The notes beneath the pieces were generated by a model. The model ran no database searches, had not been told where the DNA came from, and saw nothing but the letters and a program-made list of their open reading frames with translations. 64,000 nucleotides of DNA from contig NZ_CP024123.1 of the NCBI RefSeq assembly GCF_002736105.1, forward strand, positions 2,100,001 to 2,164,000, given 5' to 3'. This stretch comes from Solibacillus sp. R5-41. GTDB taxonomy: Bacteria > Bacillota > Bacilli > Bacillales_A > Planococcaceae. A program made the position numbers and the translations under genes. Position 1 is the stretch's first letter. The number at the start of each line of letters is the position of its first letter. Shown piece after piece: positions 7,655 through 15,705 of the stretch.

Positions 7655-7800
7655 ACGACGTACCCTCCCATGTCTCTTAGCGTCAACGCGCTTACATTCC
7701 TTCGTTCGGTCTATTCATAAGGCAGAGGCCTGCTAAGCTGCTCCGGGGACTCATAGTCTAAGTTTAGTGATATTGCCGGCTTCTCCGTATCATCCTTTTT
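7655..7800 (-). ncRNA. Predicted bridge RNA of copy B, guiding to the array A box
   Basis: Read on the minus strand the order is: left target guide CACTAAACT (7769-7761), right target guide CGGAGCAG (7745-7738, complement of CTGCTCCG), left donor guide AGGAATG (7701-7695, same as the ACAGGAATG end) and right donor guide GGGAG (7669-7665, complement of the start of CT+CCCTC). This is the target-loop-then-donor-loop order known for IS110 bridge RNAs. RNA ends and folding are inferred; the guide matches are seen directly. Confidence 0.7.
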
Positions 7801-7824
7801 GTTATAGCTCTTTGATCGAAATGC

Positions 7825-9102
7825 TTACGCTGCCTCTCCAAGACAGTAGAGATCTTTCATCATAAGTTGCTCGTTAAAATACACTTTCTTTTTACAAATA
7901 CCATGTAATATTTTCAGTAATTTACCACAGAGAACTACCATCGATTGCTTACCCCGTAAGGGATTCTGATTCCTTGTGGTGTAGTATTCGTGAAGTTGTT
8001 TGAATGCTAGGTTATGCCGAATCAAAGGAACAATCACTTTGAAAAGGATATGTCTAAGTCTCTTACGTCCACGTTTTGATATATGCTTTTGACCCTTATG
8101 TTGACCAGAAGAGTTTTCACGTAATGTTAGTCCCGCTAGTTTAATGAGTTGGCGTGGATTTTCGTAAAGTGAAAAACTCCCTACTTCGGAAAGTAGATCA
8201 ACAATTGTCGCATCTCCTAAACCTGGTACTGACGCGAGTAGGTCATATTCCATCGTTGTCTTTGCCAATTCAGTTAATTGGTCATTCACTGCTTCGATTT
8301 CAGTTTCTAATAAGCGAAACTGACGTAGGAGTGTGGCGATTTCATGTTTGGCCATCTTTTGTCCTTCTGTCAGTCCTATAGAGTTTGAAGCCTTTTCAAT
8401 GAGTAGCTTAGCTTTTGGTAGTTGTGGAGCTCTCATACCCCCTACCTGACGGTAGAAAAATACAAGTTCTTCCGCGGTTTTCCCTTGAATGTCCTGTGGC
8501 ATTGGTGTTCTTTCTAATGCAGTAAGTGCCATTTTTCCGAAAGAAGGAAAGACTTGAGTGAATTCAGGAAAATATCGATCGAGCCAACGAATGATTCGAT
8601 TTTTAATACTTGCTAGATCTTCCGTTAACTTTAATCTAAGAGTAGAACCAATCCGTAGTTCAGCTTCTACTTCTTTTAATATTCGTGGATAGCTAAAGCG
8701 TCCATCTTTCAATAACCGTGCGATGACTAATGCATCTTTTTTATCATTCTTAGTCGGCAAATTATCATCAAGTTCTTTCGAACGTTTGACGTGCATTGGA
8801 TTCACCATGACAAGTGGGATTCCGTATTGATCTAAGAAATAGGCTAAGTTCATCCAGTAGTGGCCTGTAGGCTCAATCCCTATTATTACTTCAGTTTTCT
8901 TAGCTTCCTTCATCATTTGACAAATCTTTTCATACAAATTTTCGAAACCTTCTTTCGATTGATGTACCGCAAAAGCTTTTTCTATTACTCGCCCGCGTTC
9001 ATCAACAAAACATGCGTAATGAATACGCTTAGCAATATCCATGCCGACAACCAGTGTATTTTCAGTAACTTGATTAATTTTGTTATTCCATTTAGAATGC
9101 AT
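7825..9102 (-). CDS. IS110-family (IS1111 group) DEDD transposase, copy B
   Basis: 425 aa. RuvC-like DEDD residues: Asp in VVGMDIAKR, Glu in IEPTGHYW, Asp-Asp in KNDKKDALV; the C-terminal transposase_20 domain has VPGLGDATIVDLLSEVG and the serine-rich LRENSSGQHKGQKHISKRGR. Start chosen at MHSKWNN, preceded by AAGGAGGACTCCTTT. It is expected to act with the bridge RNA encoded downstream. Appears intact. One coding difference from copy C near the C-terminus is YCLGEAA versus YSLGEAA. Confidence 0.95.
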   Translation of the reverse strand: MHSKWNNKINQVTENTLVVGMDIAKRIHYACFVDERGRVIEKAFAVHQSKEGFENLYEKICQMMKEAKKTEVIIGIEPTGHYWMNLAYFLDQYGIPLVMVNPMHVKRSKELDDNLPTKNDKKDALVIARLLKDGRFSYPRILKEVEAELRIGSTLRLKLTEDLASIKNRIIRWLDRYFPEFTQVFPSFGKMALTALERTPMPQDIQGKTAEELVFFYRQVGGMRAPQLPKAKLLIEKASNSIGLTEGQKMAKHEIATLLRQFRLLETEIEAVNDQLTELAKTTMEYDLLASVPGLGDATIVDLLSEVGSFSLYENPRQLIKLAGLTLRENSSGQHKGQKHISKRGRKRLRHILFKVIVPLIRHNLAFKQLHEYYTTRNQNPLRGKQSMVVLCGKLLKILHGICKKKVYFNEQLMMKDLYCLGEAA

Positions 9103-9210
9103 AAAGGAGTCCTCCTTGTTTGATGATGGGTCAATGGTCGTTGACACTCATGCATCATACTAGAGGGCTCCTTTTCTTTCAAGACCTCGAACATCTTTCA
9201 AACAGGAATG

Positions 9211-9262
9211 CTGCTCCGTTAGTTCAATAAGAAAAAAGAGCTGCATAAGCAACAGTTGAATC
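9211..9262. repeat. Right half of unit 7 (A box half, class I spacer, no clear B box)
   Basis: CTGCTCCGTTAGTTCAATAA then AAAAAGAGCTGCATAAGCAAC; the sequence ends in AGTTGAA without a GCCCCC centre, so the B box is lost or reduced to one arm. Confidence 0.75.
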
Positions 9263-9272
9263 AAACTGTTAA

Positions 9273-9452
9273 TTAAATCTCTTCTTCTCGTTCTTTTATA
9301 TTCATATAGAGAAGAACACTGACACAGAAAGCCACACCAATTGTACTCGTAATAACTCTCAACAACCGTGTTTCATCAAAACCAAATAGCAAATGTCCTA
9401 AAGAATACAATGCTGACAGAACAATAAACCATCGAAGTAATATTTTTTTCAT
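9273..9452 (-). CDS. Small two-helix membrane protein
   Basis: 59 aa from MKKILLRWF; helices about 5-25 and 37-52, charged end KEREEEI. TGGAGTTACTACCGA places the start here and not at the earlier ATG (9476). No family recognised. Cassette between units 7 and 8. Confidence 0.6.
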   Translation of the reverse strand: MKKILLRWFIVLSALYSLGHLLFGFDETRLLRVITSTIGVAFCVSVLLYMNIKEREEEI

Positions 9453-9570
9453 TCGGTAGTAACTCCATTCAATCAAATAATTCCGTACTTATGTAAGTTT
9501 ACCCCGGTCTGCATTCAAAAGGAATATGGATTGATTTAGCACAATCGTTGATCCACAGTTCGACACTACG

Positions 9571-9633
9571 CTTCTTCGACTAACCTGCCCCGTTAGTTGA
9601 AAAAAAAAGTCTCCAAAGCGCCGTTGAACAATT
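9571..9633. repeat. Repeat unit 8 (A box and degenerate B box)
   Basis: A box CTTCTTCGACTAAC-CTGCCCC-GTTAGTTGAA (9571-9600), followed by GTCTCCAAAGCGCCGTTGAA, a B-like GCGCC centre. The 100 bp to the left (9453-9570) hold no gene I can see. Confidence 0.75.
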
Positions 9634-9686
9634 CTTTCCTTAACCTTGTAAATCGGCATTTTTCTTACAGGAAGCCGTTATTAATA

Positions 9687-10301
9687 TTAGCTTTGTCTGG
9701 CGTCTACGGCTATGTAAGTATTGCTATAAAGAAGCATATGAATTCTCTTTACATTCCATAGTTTCTTAAATTCATTAATCGGAACTTTTCGATTATAGCT
9801 CTTGTGAACATCATCACAATTCACCAGATGCCTTAATGATTCTGAAAGGTAAATATACTCCTTGTCATAGCCTACAACAGAGACAAAATGCAAATTATTA
9901 AAATCCTTCTGTACTTTAATAAAAACAATTACGGGAGTTCCTTTACTAACTTCGTACTTTAATGTATTTATATTTCCTTTATAATAGTTTGTTTTAAAGC
10001 CCTTTTTTCTTAACATTTTACGGATTCCCTTTGGATATACATTGCCTGCCCTCGTTTTACTAGGAAAATGCATAAATAACGCTTCACCCTCAGCCTCCAT
10101 ACCAAAATGACGCAGCAAATACGCTGTTGAAAATGCGGCACATTCCGTATTTTTTTGAAAATCTATTCGGTTTATTTTTTGAATAAGATAGTTAGCTGGA
10201 TAATTTCTTTTTCGAAAAACCGGGACGGGTAATGTCATTAAATATGCATTAATAATAGTTGAAATAATAATCCATAAAATAACTGTTCTAACTATAAACA
10301 T
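9687..10301 (-). CDS. Membrane-anchored C39-like cysteine peptidase
   Basis: 204 aa. N-terminal hydrophobic anchor (residues 3-22), then a papain/C39-like fold: the Cys in KNTECAAFSTAYLLRHFG (about residue 53) is the likely nucleophile and the His in LHFVSVVGYD (about residue 136) the general base, as in peptidase_C39_2 proteins. GGGGGAAGTAGC precedes the ATG. Probably acts outside the membrane on an unknown peptide; no bacteriocin or ABC partner is next to it. Single-gene cassette. Confidence 0.7.
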   Translation of the reverse strand: MFIVRTVILWIIISTIINAYLMTLPVPVFRKRNYPANYLIQKINRIDFQKNTECAAFSTAYLLRHFGMEAEGEALFMHFPSKTRAGNVYPKGIRKMLRKKGFKTNYYKGNINTLKYEVSKGTPVIVFIKVQKDFNNLHFVSVVGYDKEYIYLSESLRHLVNCDDVHKSYNRKVPINEFKKLWNVKRIHMLLYSNTYIAVDARQS

Positions 10302-10350
10302 GCTACTTCCCCCATTTCTTTACGTCCAAATCGAAACAATATTCTAAATC

Positions 10351-10479
10351 CTTCTTTCACTAACCTGCCCGTTAGTTCAAGAAGAAAAGATACCCTAAAG
10401 GCAGCCTTGTTCTGCTTAAGCCACCGTTAGTTGAATAAGAAAAGTGACGTTCATTCAACAATTGCGCCCATTGAAGAAG
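10351..10479. repeat. Repeat unit 9 (A box, class III spacer, B box, extra box)
   Basis: A box CTTCTTTCACTAAC-CTGCCC-GTTAGTTCAAGAAG, class III spacer GGCAGCCTTGTTCTGC, B box TTAAGCCACCGTTAGTTGAA (10416-10435), and a third motif TTCATTCAACAATTGCGCCC (10450-10469) of the kind also at 22890-22925. Confidence 0.85.
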
Positions 10480-10752
10480 CGTGTTATAGACTATAGTTAG
10501 TTGAGTTTCTTTTCAAACTCCTTATAGTTTATAGTCAGAACCATCAATTACAATACGAATTAAGCTAGTAAACAATTTTTGTTGAGAAGAATTTTGCCAG
10601 TCCTCTTCATACTCAGCCATTACAGCAAAACACATAAAACATTTATAGCACAACGTTTTATGTGTTTTAAGGTGTACCCAAACATGTATTTGGGAACGAT
10701 TATAAAGAATTTTTGGCATATAACATACAGGATAAGGATTTAGTTAAAAATA
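10480..10752. repeat. Gene-poor cassette with F2 element
   Basis: F2 stem AACACATAAAAC/GTTTTATGTGTT (10629-10666) and dyad CCCAAACATGTATTTGGG (10677-10694). The space 10497-10620 could encode a 31-aa minus-strand peptide (MAEYEEDWQNSSQQKL...) with no ribosome site; it looks like the tail of a lost gene. A longer open frame across the hairpin is not credible. Confidence 0.6.
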
Positions 10753-11466
10753 TTAACTTATTGCGCCATATTTATTGCAATTGAACTTTAATGCCATTGT
10801 ATGTGTAGAAATAATTCCGCTTTGTGAGTATTTTCCTGAAACTTCAATAACATATGTAACGCCACCATCTTTTAGTAAAGCTACATTTCCAAATTGAGTC
10901 CAATTTCCATCAGCATTCTCTGCTTCTGAAGAAATACCATTAAATGCTGAAAATAATTGTATCCCCTCTGGTGTATTTGAGTTTAATTGTGTATCAAAAG
11001 AGCCTTCAAAAATAATGTTTGCTACTTTTGATCCTATTTGTAACATTACTGTCTTTGGTACTGCCCCCGGGCTATAACCTTCACTATTTTCCAAAACCGT
11101 TATAGACATATTAGCTCGCTCTTTTGCTAGCTTTTCAAAGTCTGCTACTTCAATCCAATTTTCATCAAGAAATGCCGTTATAGGCTCCATCTCTAGTTCA
11201 AAGGCTTCGTTATTTTCTTCGTTTACTTTTTCTAGTATTTCTACGTATTTTTGATAGTATTCTGCTTTTTCTTCTTGCGTTAAGTTTAGAGGAATCGGTG
11301 CTGCTTCTACTATCTTTGTAGTATTAGCCTCGTTATTAATTTCTATTGATTGCTCGGTATTTAACGGTTCGTCTTTAACTTCCTTGTTATCTGCTTCATC
11401 ATCAGTGCAACCTGATAAAGCAAATGCCCCTAGTAAAATGCTTACGTAAAAATATTTTTTCAACAT
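10753..11466 (-). CDS. Lipoprotein of unknown function
   Basis: 237 aa. Signal peptide with lipobox FALSGC (Cys about residue 20), acidic linker, helical segment 60-130 and a beta-rich C-terminus (VANIIFEGSFDTQ...GGVTYVIEVSGKYSQSG). Attached to the outer face of the membrane by inference from the lipobox. GGGGTGGA precedes the start. No family recognised. Confidence 0.75.
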   Translation of the reverse strand: MLKKYFYVSILLGAFALSGCTDDEADNKEVKDEPLNTEQSIEINNEANTTKIVEAAPIPLNLTQEEKAEYYQKYVEILEKVNEENNEAFELEMEPITAFLDENWIEVADFEKLAKERANMSITVLENSEGYSPGAVPKTVMLQIGSKVANIIFEGSFDTQLNSNTPEGIQLFSAFNGISSEAENADGNWTQFGNVALLKDGGVTYVIEVSGKYSQSGIISTHTMALKFNCNKYGAIS

Positions 11467-11543
11467 TCCACCCCATTTAACATTATTAAATAATACAACT
11501 TAATAATACCATATATGGTTTTCATTGGTTTTTATATCCTAAA

Positions 11544-11625
11544 GCGTGGTTTTGGAATATACTGATTATAAGCAGCAAAAAACAAACACCTCATTCAATT
11601 GAATGGGGTGTTTTATTCCCTAACT
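11544..11625. repeat. F2-type element with ACACCTCATTC hairpin
   Basis: AACACCTCATTC/GAATGGGGTGTT (11586-11613) with a T-rich tail; an almost identical copy is at 12124-12152. To its right on the minus strand an orphan ribosome site AAAGGAGGTGC (11645-11635) leads straight into the element with no start codon, suggesting a lost gene. No gene seen in 11467-11734. Confidence 0.7.
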
Positions 11626-11734
11626 TGAATTGCACCTCCTTTTTAATTGTGACTAATAATTGGGGCGCAGTTCAAGCGAGGTTTGTGGACTTTTTGCTCT
11701 TAATGTTGTAAATCCTATGAACACCAATAAGAAA

Positions 11735-12019
11735 TTATTTTTTATTTTTTAATTCTAAAAGTATAGGTGCAATATTTAGTAAGATAGAAACAATTGTCAG
11801 AAACCATAACGCCTTTTCCATAGTAGGTACAACATCCAATAAAGCTACCCAATCTTTAACTTCTACCCAATTAGCTATAAGACTATTTTCTGCACAGAGT
11901 GTCAACGCTGTAAATGATAACCCGAATGCCATCGCAAGTTTGTAATCTTTACCAGTTGTATACATATAAAGATTTATTAAAGTTGCTACTATTGCAATAA
12001 GACCTAATATTAACCACAT
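11735..12019 (-). CDS. Small three-helix membrane protein
   Basis: 94 aa, helices about 2-20, 28-48 and 67-88, ending in ELKNKK. TGGAGGCATCAAT precedes ATG. No family recognised. Cassette flanked by F2 elements. Confidence 0.65.
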   Translation of the reverse strand: MWLILGLIAIVATLINLYMYTTGKDYKLAMAFGLSFTALTLCAENSLIANWVEVKDWVALLDVVPTMEKALWFLTIVSILLNIAPILLELKNKK

Positions 12020-12076
12020 ATTGATGCCTCCATTATACTTTCATTTCTCAGTATAGACGAGAATTGTAATTATTTG

Positions 12077-12228
12077 GTTCCAAAACAACCGTTTGGGGGG
12101 CATACCGATTACAGCAAAAAACAAACACCTCATTCAATTGAATGGGGTGTTTTTATTACCTTACGTTATTAGGTTTATTTATGTATACGCCATAAATCCT
12201 AGTTGCACTAAAGCCCTCGTTAGTTTGA
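12077..12228. repeat. F2-type element plus B box
   Basis: GGTTCCAAAACAACCGTTTG then the hairpin AACACCTCATTC/GAATGGGGTGTT, TTACGTTATTAGGTTTATTT, TATACGCCATAAATCC and the B box GCACTAAAGCCCTCGTTAG (12205-12223), followed by the extended tail TTTGAGTGTATTTTTTCACA. Confidence 0.75.
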
Positions 12229-12258
12229 GTGTATTTTTTCACAAGCCCTTAATAAAAT

Positions 12259-12783
12259 TTAAATTTCTTCATTTAAACAAATCTCTACGAATTCAAAGAT
12301 ATTCTTTGCCTCAATAGAACGATTTCCCCAATCATGCCAAAAGTATAAAATCTGTCCTACCACCCCAGCTTCAGATGGATCTGTATCAATGCAAAGATAA
12401 TCACCACCACCATTAACTGCAATTGGAATCCATTTTGAATTCCAAAGAAGTGACTTAAGCTCTTTTTCAATATCTGGCTCTACATCCTCATCTGGATCGA
12501 ATTCTTCTTGTAAAAAAATCCAATTATCTATAATTTCAGAAGTAGGTGATAGAGTCAAATTTCTCACAAATGGATTCACCCCAGTTACCCAAACTTGTCC
12601 GTTATATACCCTGTAAAAGCTCTTCATTTCTTCAGGCAGTAAAACACCCAGTGTATCCTCAAGAAGTTGAAACTCTTCATCACTTGCACCCGACTGAAGA
12701 TTTAATGATTCTTTAAAGTTACTTCCATTATTTGAACCTCTTTCAATAATACGTTTCCATAACCGATCAGCTTGATTTATCAT
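12259..12783 (-). CDS. SMI1/KNR4 (SUKH-type) family protein
   Basis: 174 aa, soluble. SUKH-1 signature: LLEDTLGVLLPEEMKSFYRV with NGQ, WIPIAVNGGGDYLCIDTDP and the C-terminal ILYFWHDWGNRSIEAKNIF. In many bacteria SUKH proteins are immunity proteins against contact-dependent or polymorphic toxins; no toxin is seen here. The ATG at 12783 is favoured by GAGGAGAAG; the upstream TTG at 12810 would overlap the next gene. Shares its cassette with the DUF3997 lipoprotein gene upstream. Confidence 0.85.
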   Translation of the reverse strand: MINQADRLWKRIIERGSNNGSNFKESLNLQSGASDEEFQLLEDTLGVLLPEEMKSFYRVYNGQVWVTGVNPFVRNLTLSPTSEIIDNWIFLQEEFDPDEDVEPDIEKELKSLLWNSKWIPIAVNGGGDYLCIDTDPSEAGVVGQILYFWHDWGNRSIEAKNIFEFVEICLNEEI

Positions 12784-12799
12784 ATTTTTAATCTTCTCC

Positions 12800-13201
12800 T
12801 CACGTCTCAAATGTGAATTTTCTCTTATTCAAAATTAGATTTTTATTTTTTCTATAAATATATTTTAACATAAAAATCCATATTATCCAAAAATGTACAT
12901 CTTCATTATTAGGAATCTGATAGCCATTACTACTTTTTGGGTCGTTTACTAAACCAAGTTGCTTTGCAAGAATATAGTTGTCATCCCAAGCCACCTCGGT
13001 GACTTTTGTTGGAATAACATCACTTCCCCAATGTGAATCACTAATTTTTGGTGCTACCTTTACTTGGTGAGCAGATGTTCTTACAATTGAGTAATTTCCA
13101 GGGAGTTCTAAGCTATAATCTGCCAATCCCGCACAACCGATTAACATTATCAAGGAAAAAAACACCATAAACGAATAGCGAAAAATGTGCTTTTTAAACA
13201 A
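12800..13201 (-). CDS. DUF3997-like lipoprotein with altered C-terminus
   Basis: 133 aa. Lipobox LMLIGC (Cys about residue 23), then GLADYSLELPGNYSIVRTS and TKVTEVAWDDNYILAKQLGL, typical of DUF3997. The last 35 residues after HFWII are basic and hydrophobic and do not fit; a frame change near 12880 would read FWII-DFYVKIYL-stop, which suggests a frameshift or truncation. Located just upstream of the SUKH gene. Confidence 0.65.
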   Translation of the reverse strand: MFKKHIFRYSFMVFFSLIMLIGCAGLADYSLELPGNYSIVRTSAHQVKVAPKISDSHWGSDVIPTKVTEVAWDDNYILAKQLGLVNDPKSSNGYQIPNNEDVHFWIIWIFMLKYIYRKNKNLILNKRKFTFET

Positions 13202-13230
13202 TTAAACACCTCATTTTCAAATATTTCTGT

Positions 13231-13258
13231 TCCATTAAACTGCCCCGTTAGTTCAATT
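13231..13258. repeat. Single A-type box (unit 10)
   Basis: TCCATTAAAC-TGCCCC-GTTAGTTCAATTATA. Box plus the following gene tail are duplicated at 22616-22818. Confidence 0.8.
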
Positions 13259-13296
13259 ATATAAATTATGACGAATCTACTATTGCTGAAACTTGT

Positions 13297-13851
13297 TTAA
13301 AATTTATTTGATTCAAAAAAAGGTTCAATACCTATTTCTTTTAATAAGTATTTGTTAGGGCTACGCTTTTCTGCTAATTGTTTTTTGGGGATCAAAATTT
13401 CTTCTCTTAAACGTTTAAACACATTAGGGTTATGTTCAGGAAACCATTCTTCATAACTTATCCCCTTATTTTGCTCAATTCTTATTAAAAAAAGGATAAT
13501 ATCTTCAAACATATAAGGAAATTCTTTTTCTATCTGTTCGTGATGGTCTAACAAAGCATGAAGATAATCTTTAAAGCGGTAAAAACGCTTTTGATTTAAA
13601 GGATTCGAACTCCATTTTTTATTTTCTTCACATTCTTTTACGGGTTGAAATATAAAGAGAGCACCTGTTTCCCAAGCCCCCAACATACAAGTAAATGCAG
13701 CAATCGCGTATTTTCTAGTTTCAAAATCGGGGTCTCCAAAATATTTATAATAGTGCTCTCGATACCTAGAATAATCACAACTAGTATGATAACCGCCTAT
13801 AGCAAATCCTTCCAAACCCCGTTTTGCTTGTTCAATAATATTATTCGCCAA
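13297..13851 (-). CDS. Soluble protein of unknown function
   Basis: 184 aa, helix-rich, no signal or membrane segment. TTG start preceded by AAGGAGGAAGGAAGG. Aromatic-rich N-terminus (CDYSRYREHYYKYFGD) and a long amphipathic middle (FYRFKDYLHALLDHHEQIEK). I do not recognise the family; size and context resemble immunity-like cassettes. Its C-terminal third is duplicated at 22.65-22.82 kb. Confidence 0.65.
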   Translation of the reverse strand: MANNIIEQAKRGLEGFAIGGYHTSCDYSRYREHYYKYFGDPDFETRKYAIAAFTCMLGAWETGALFIFQPVKECEENKKWSSNPLNQKRFYRFKDYLHALLDHHEQIEKEFPYMFEDIILFLIRIEQNKGISYEEWFPEHNPNVFKRLREEILIPKKQLAEKRSPNKYLLKEIGIEPFFESNKF

Positions 13852-13870
13852 CCTTCCTTCCTCCTTCCAT

Positions 13871-13987
13871 TATTCAACTATACTGCCCCGTTAGTTTAAG
13901 AGTAACATTTCACAATGGTCACCGAAGCCTACTTGATGTTTTAGACATAAAAATAGACCATCGAAATGATGGTCTTGTTTAACTAAA
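13871..13987. repeat. Repeat unit 11 (A box, class II spacer, left half of B box)
   Basis: A box TATTCAACTATAC-TGCCCC-GTTAGTTTAAG, class II spacer with AGACCATC/GATGGTCT, then AACTAAA (13981-13987) where the second IS begins; the missing GCCCCCGT reappears at 15476. Confidence 0.85.
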
Positions 13988-15475
13988 CCAGCTAATAGGT
14001 TGTCAATATCTTTCTGTAAAAAAGTACTTTTCTTTATGTTATACTTTTTTGGGCATACCAAATAACCCTCCAGATGTATTATGGAAGGTTTTACATCTAA
14101 TGGTCAATTTAACGAATCAAGCTAAATCAAGGAAAACTTCTTTTCTCTTTAATAAGGCATATATCCATTGAAGAAGTTTATTAATACAAGCAACTAACGC
14201 AACTTTTGAAGGTTTACCATCTGACCGTTTCTTGTCATAAAACTCTTTGAGTTTTTTATTTCTAGAGCTTCTTATTCCACACAAAACAGCTAAGTATAAA
14301 CTGCGCCTTAGCCTACTGGAACCACGTTTAGTAATCCGATTCGTTGTCGCTGTGAATTTTCCTGAAGAATAAACACTCGGATCAATTCCAGCATAGGCCA
14401 CCAATTTCTTAGGGTGATTAAACCGATCAATTTCCCCAATTTCAGAAATTATCGTGGCAGCGATTTTTTCACCGATTCCAGGTATTGATTGGATAATCTT
14501 ATATTCTTCTATTTCACTTGCCAGGGATATCATTTGGCTCTCTAATTCCGAAAGGTGTCCTTGGTAATGAAATAGGATATCAATATACATATTCAGATTA
14601 AACAAGTGACTTTGATACATTACCTTCTGAAAAGGATTTTGATTGGCTGAATCGATCAATTTTCTTGCCTTTTCCCTTGCCCATAGGGCAGAACGACTTG
14701 GACAATACTCACGTATACTATTTACCAGTTCCTCCTCGTTATAATCTAGAACTTTCTCCGACGTTGGATATTCTTTCAATATCAACAAAGATACTTTAGA
14801 AAAAAGATCTCCAAAGACTTTTTTATATTCAGGGAAAACCTGATCTAAAATAGTATGGAATTGCAGCTTAGCTTCCACATACATATTCGTTACAATCTCC
14901 TGTTGTCTCGATAGATTACGAAGGTTTAGAAGCTGAATCCCTCTCATTTTATAAGGTTCAAATTCCTCTTTGTAATAGAGAACGCATAATTGATAGGCAT
15001 CGAAGGCATCAGTCTTTACCTTTCTTAAGCTTGACTTCTTTGCTTGGTAAGAGATGATTGGATTTAACAATATATAAAGTATTTCATTTTCTTCTAAACA
15101 TTGAATAATCGGTGTATGATAATGACCTGTTGATTCCAAAATGACAACAGGCTTACTCGCTGTTATCGATCTAATCTCTCCTAAAAATCTTATAAACTTG
15201 TCTAACTCTTCACGATTATGCTTAATTGAAAAACTTTTCCCATATGGCTTTCCCTTTTCTAAAAAAGCTTGTACTTCACTTTCATCCTTAGCTACATCAA
15301 TACCCACTACTGGGTTCATTTTTTCTCCCCCTCTAACGTATTCACCAGTAACCCCTATTACCTTCAAGTAGTATTATAGCTTCGCTTGTTATACGAGATC
15401 TTAGTCCCAACCAGCCTCAAACATATTTCTACAAGTAGGGGGTGAACAGTTTAATTGACGGGATCAATGTCTCAC
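13988..15475 (-). mobile_element. Second IS110-family element, inserted in a B box
   Basis: Different from copies A-C. Left flank AACTAAA and right flank GCCCCCGT (15476-15483) together give a B box centre. Non-coding DNA is about 130 bp on the downstream and 155 bp on the upstream side of the gene. Exact ends are uncertain by a few bases, since no shared dinucleotide can be defined with certainty. Confidence 0.75.
14117..15319 (-). CDS. IS110-family DEDD transposase
   Basis: 400 aa from MNPVVGIDVAKDESEV. Asp in GIDVAKD, Glu in ILESTGHYHTP and Asp pair region KTDAFDAYQL mark the DEDD domain; SIPGIGEKIAATIISEIGEI and KRGSSRLRRSLYLA mark the C-terminal domain. RBS GGGGGAG directly precedes this ATG; an earlier in-frame start (15367) is not needed. 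Low identity to the other transposase in the window. Appears intact. Confidence 0.93.
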   Translation of the reverse strand: MNPVVGIDVAKDESEVQAFLEKGKPYGKSFSIKHNREELDKFIRFLGEIRSITASKPVVILESTGHYHTPIIQCLEENEILYILLNPIISYQAKKSSLRKVKTDAFDAYQLCVLYYKEEFEPYKMRGIQLLNLRNLSRQQEIVTNMYVEAKLQFHTILDQVFPEYKKVFGDLFSKVSLLILKEYPTSEKVLDYNEEELVNSIREYCPSRSALWAREKARKLIDSANQNPFQKVMYQSHLFNLNMYIDILFHYQGHLSELESQMISLASEIEEYKIIQSIPGIGEKIAATIISEIGEIDRFNHPKKLVAYAGIDPSVYSSGKFTATTNRITKRGSSRLRRSLYLAVLCGIRSSRNKKLKEFYDKKRSDGKPSKVALVACINKLLQWIYALLKRKEVFLDLA

Positions 15476-15587
15476 GCCCCCGTACGTTCTACCCTGGTTA
15501 CTGATAGCTTAAATCTAAATAAAAAAAGTTCAACCAGAAAGTTCTGGCTGAACTATATAATACGAAAGCCCCCGTTAGTTGAACAAG
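15476..15587. repeat. Right part of unit 11 and unit 12 (hairpin plus B box)
   Basis: GCCCCCGTACGTTC is the right half of the split B box. A hairpin AGTTCAACCAGAA/TTCTGGCTGAACT (15527-15554) precedes another B box ACGAAAGCCCCCGTTAG (15562-15578) with tail TTGAACAAG. No gene lies between. Confidence 0.75.
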
Positions 15588-15699
15588 ACATGCTCCCCAA
15601 AACGAGGTTTTGTTACCTAACTTGCATTTTGGAACGATTATTAGATTTACTTTGTATGCTTTATAAATCATTGCTATACTAAAGCATCTCAATTAGCGG
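15588..15699. repeat. F2 element and degenerate B box
   Basis: CTCCCCAAAACGAGGTTTTG, ACCTAACTTGCATTTTGGAA, CGATTATTAG, TTTGTATGCTTTATAAATC and a decayed box ACTAAAGCATCTCAATTAG: the same order as 5670-5756 and 12077-12228. Confidence 0.7.
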
Positions 15700-15705
15700 A
15701 ATAAC

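Larger units (their letters stand above)
7456..9210 (-). mobile_element. IS1111-group element, copy B, inserted in an A box
   Basis: 1755 bp from CCCTCTATAAAC to ACAGGAATG, bounded by CT on both sides; the flanks AACTAA-C and GCTCCGTTAG together rebuild an A box. It contains one transposase gene and about 370 bp of non-coding DNA downstream of it, the place where IS1111-group elements carry their guide RNA. Same length as copy C. No inverted repeats at the extreme tips, as expected for IS110 elements. Confidence 0.92.

Noticed and set aside
10522-10719. 65-aa minus-strand ORF
   Set aside because: It runs through the F2 hairpin and dyad, has a Cys/His-rich random composition and no ribosome site.
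13988-15475. Bridge-RNA guides for the second IS110 element
   Set aside because: I searched both non-coding ends for segments matching AACTAAA and GCCCCCGT in the expected order and found no convincing pair; the purine-rich stretch before the gene is its ribosome site.
15455-15682. 75-aa ORFs across repeats on both strands (15455-15692)
   Set aside because: They consist of box, hairpin and F2 sequence.
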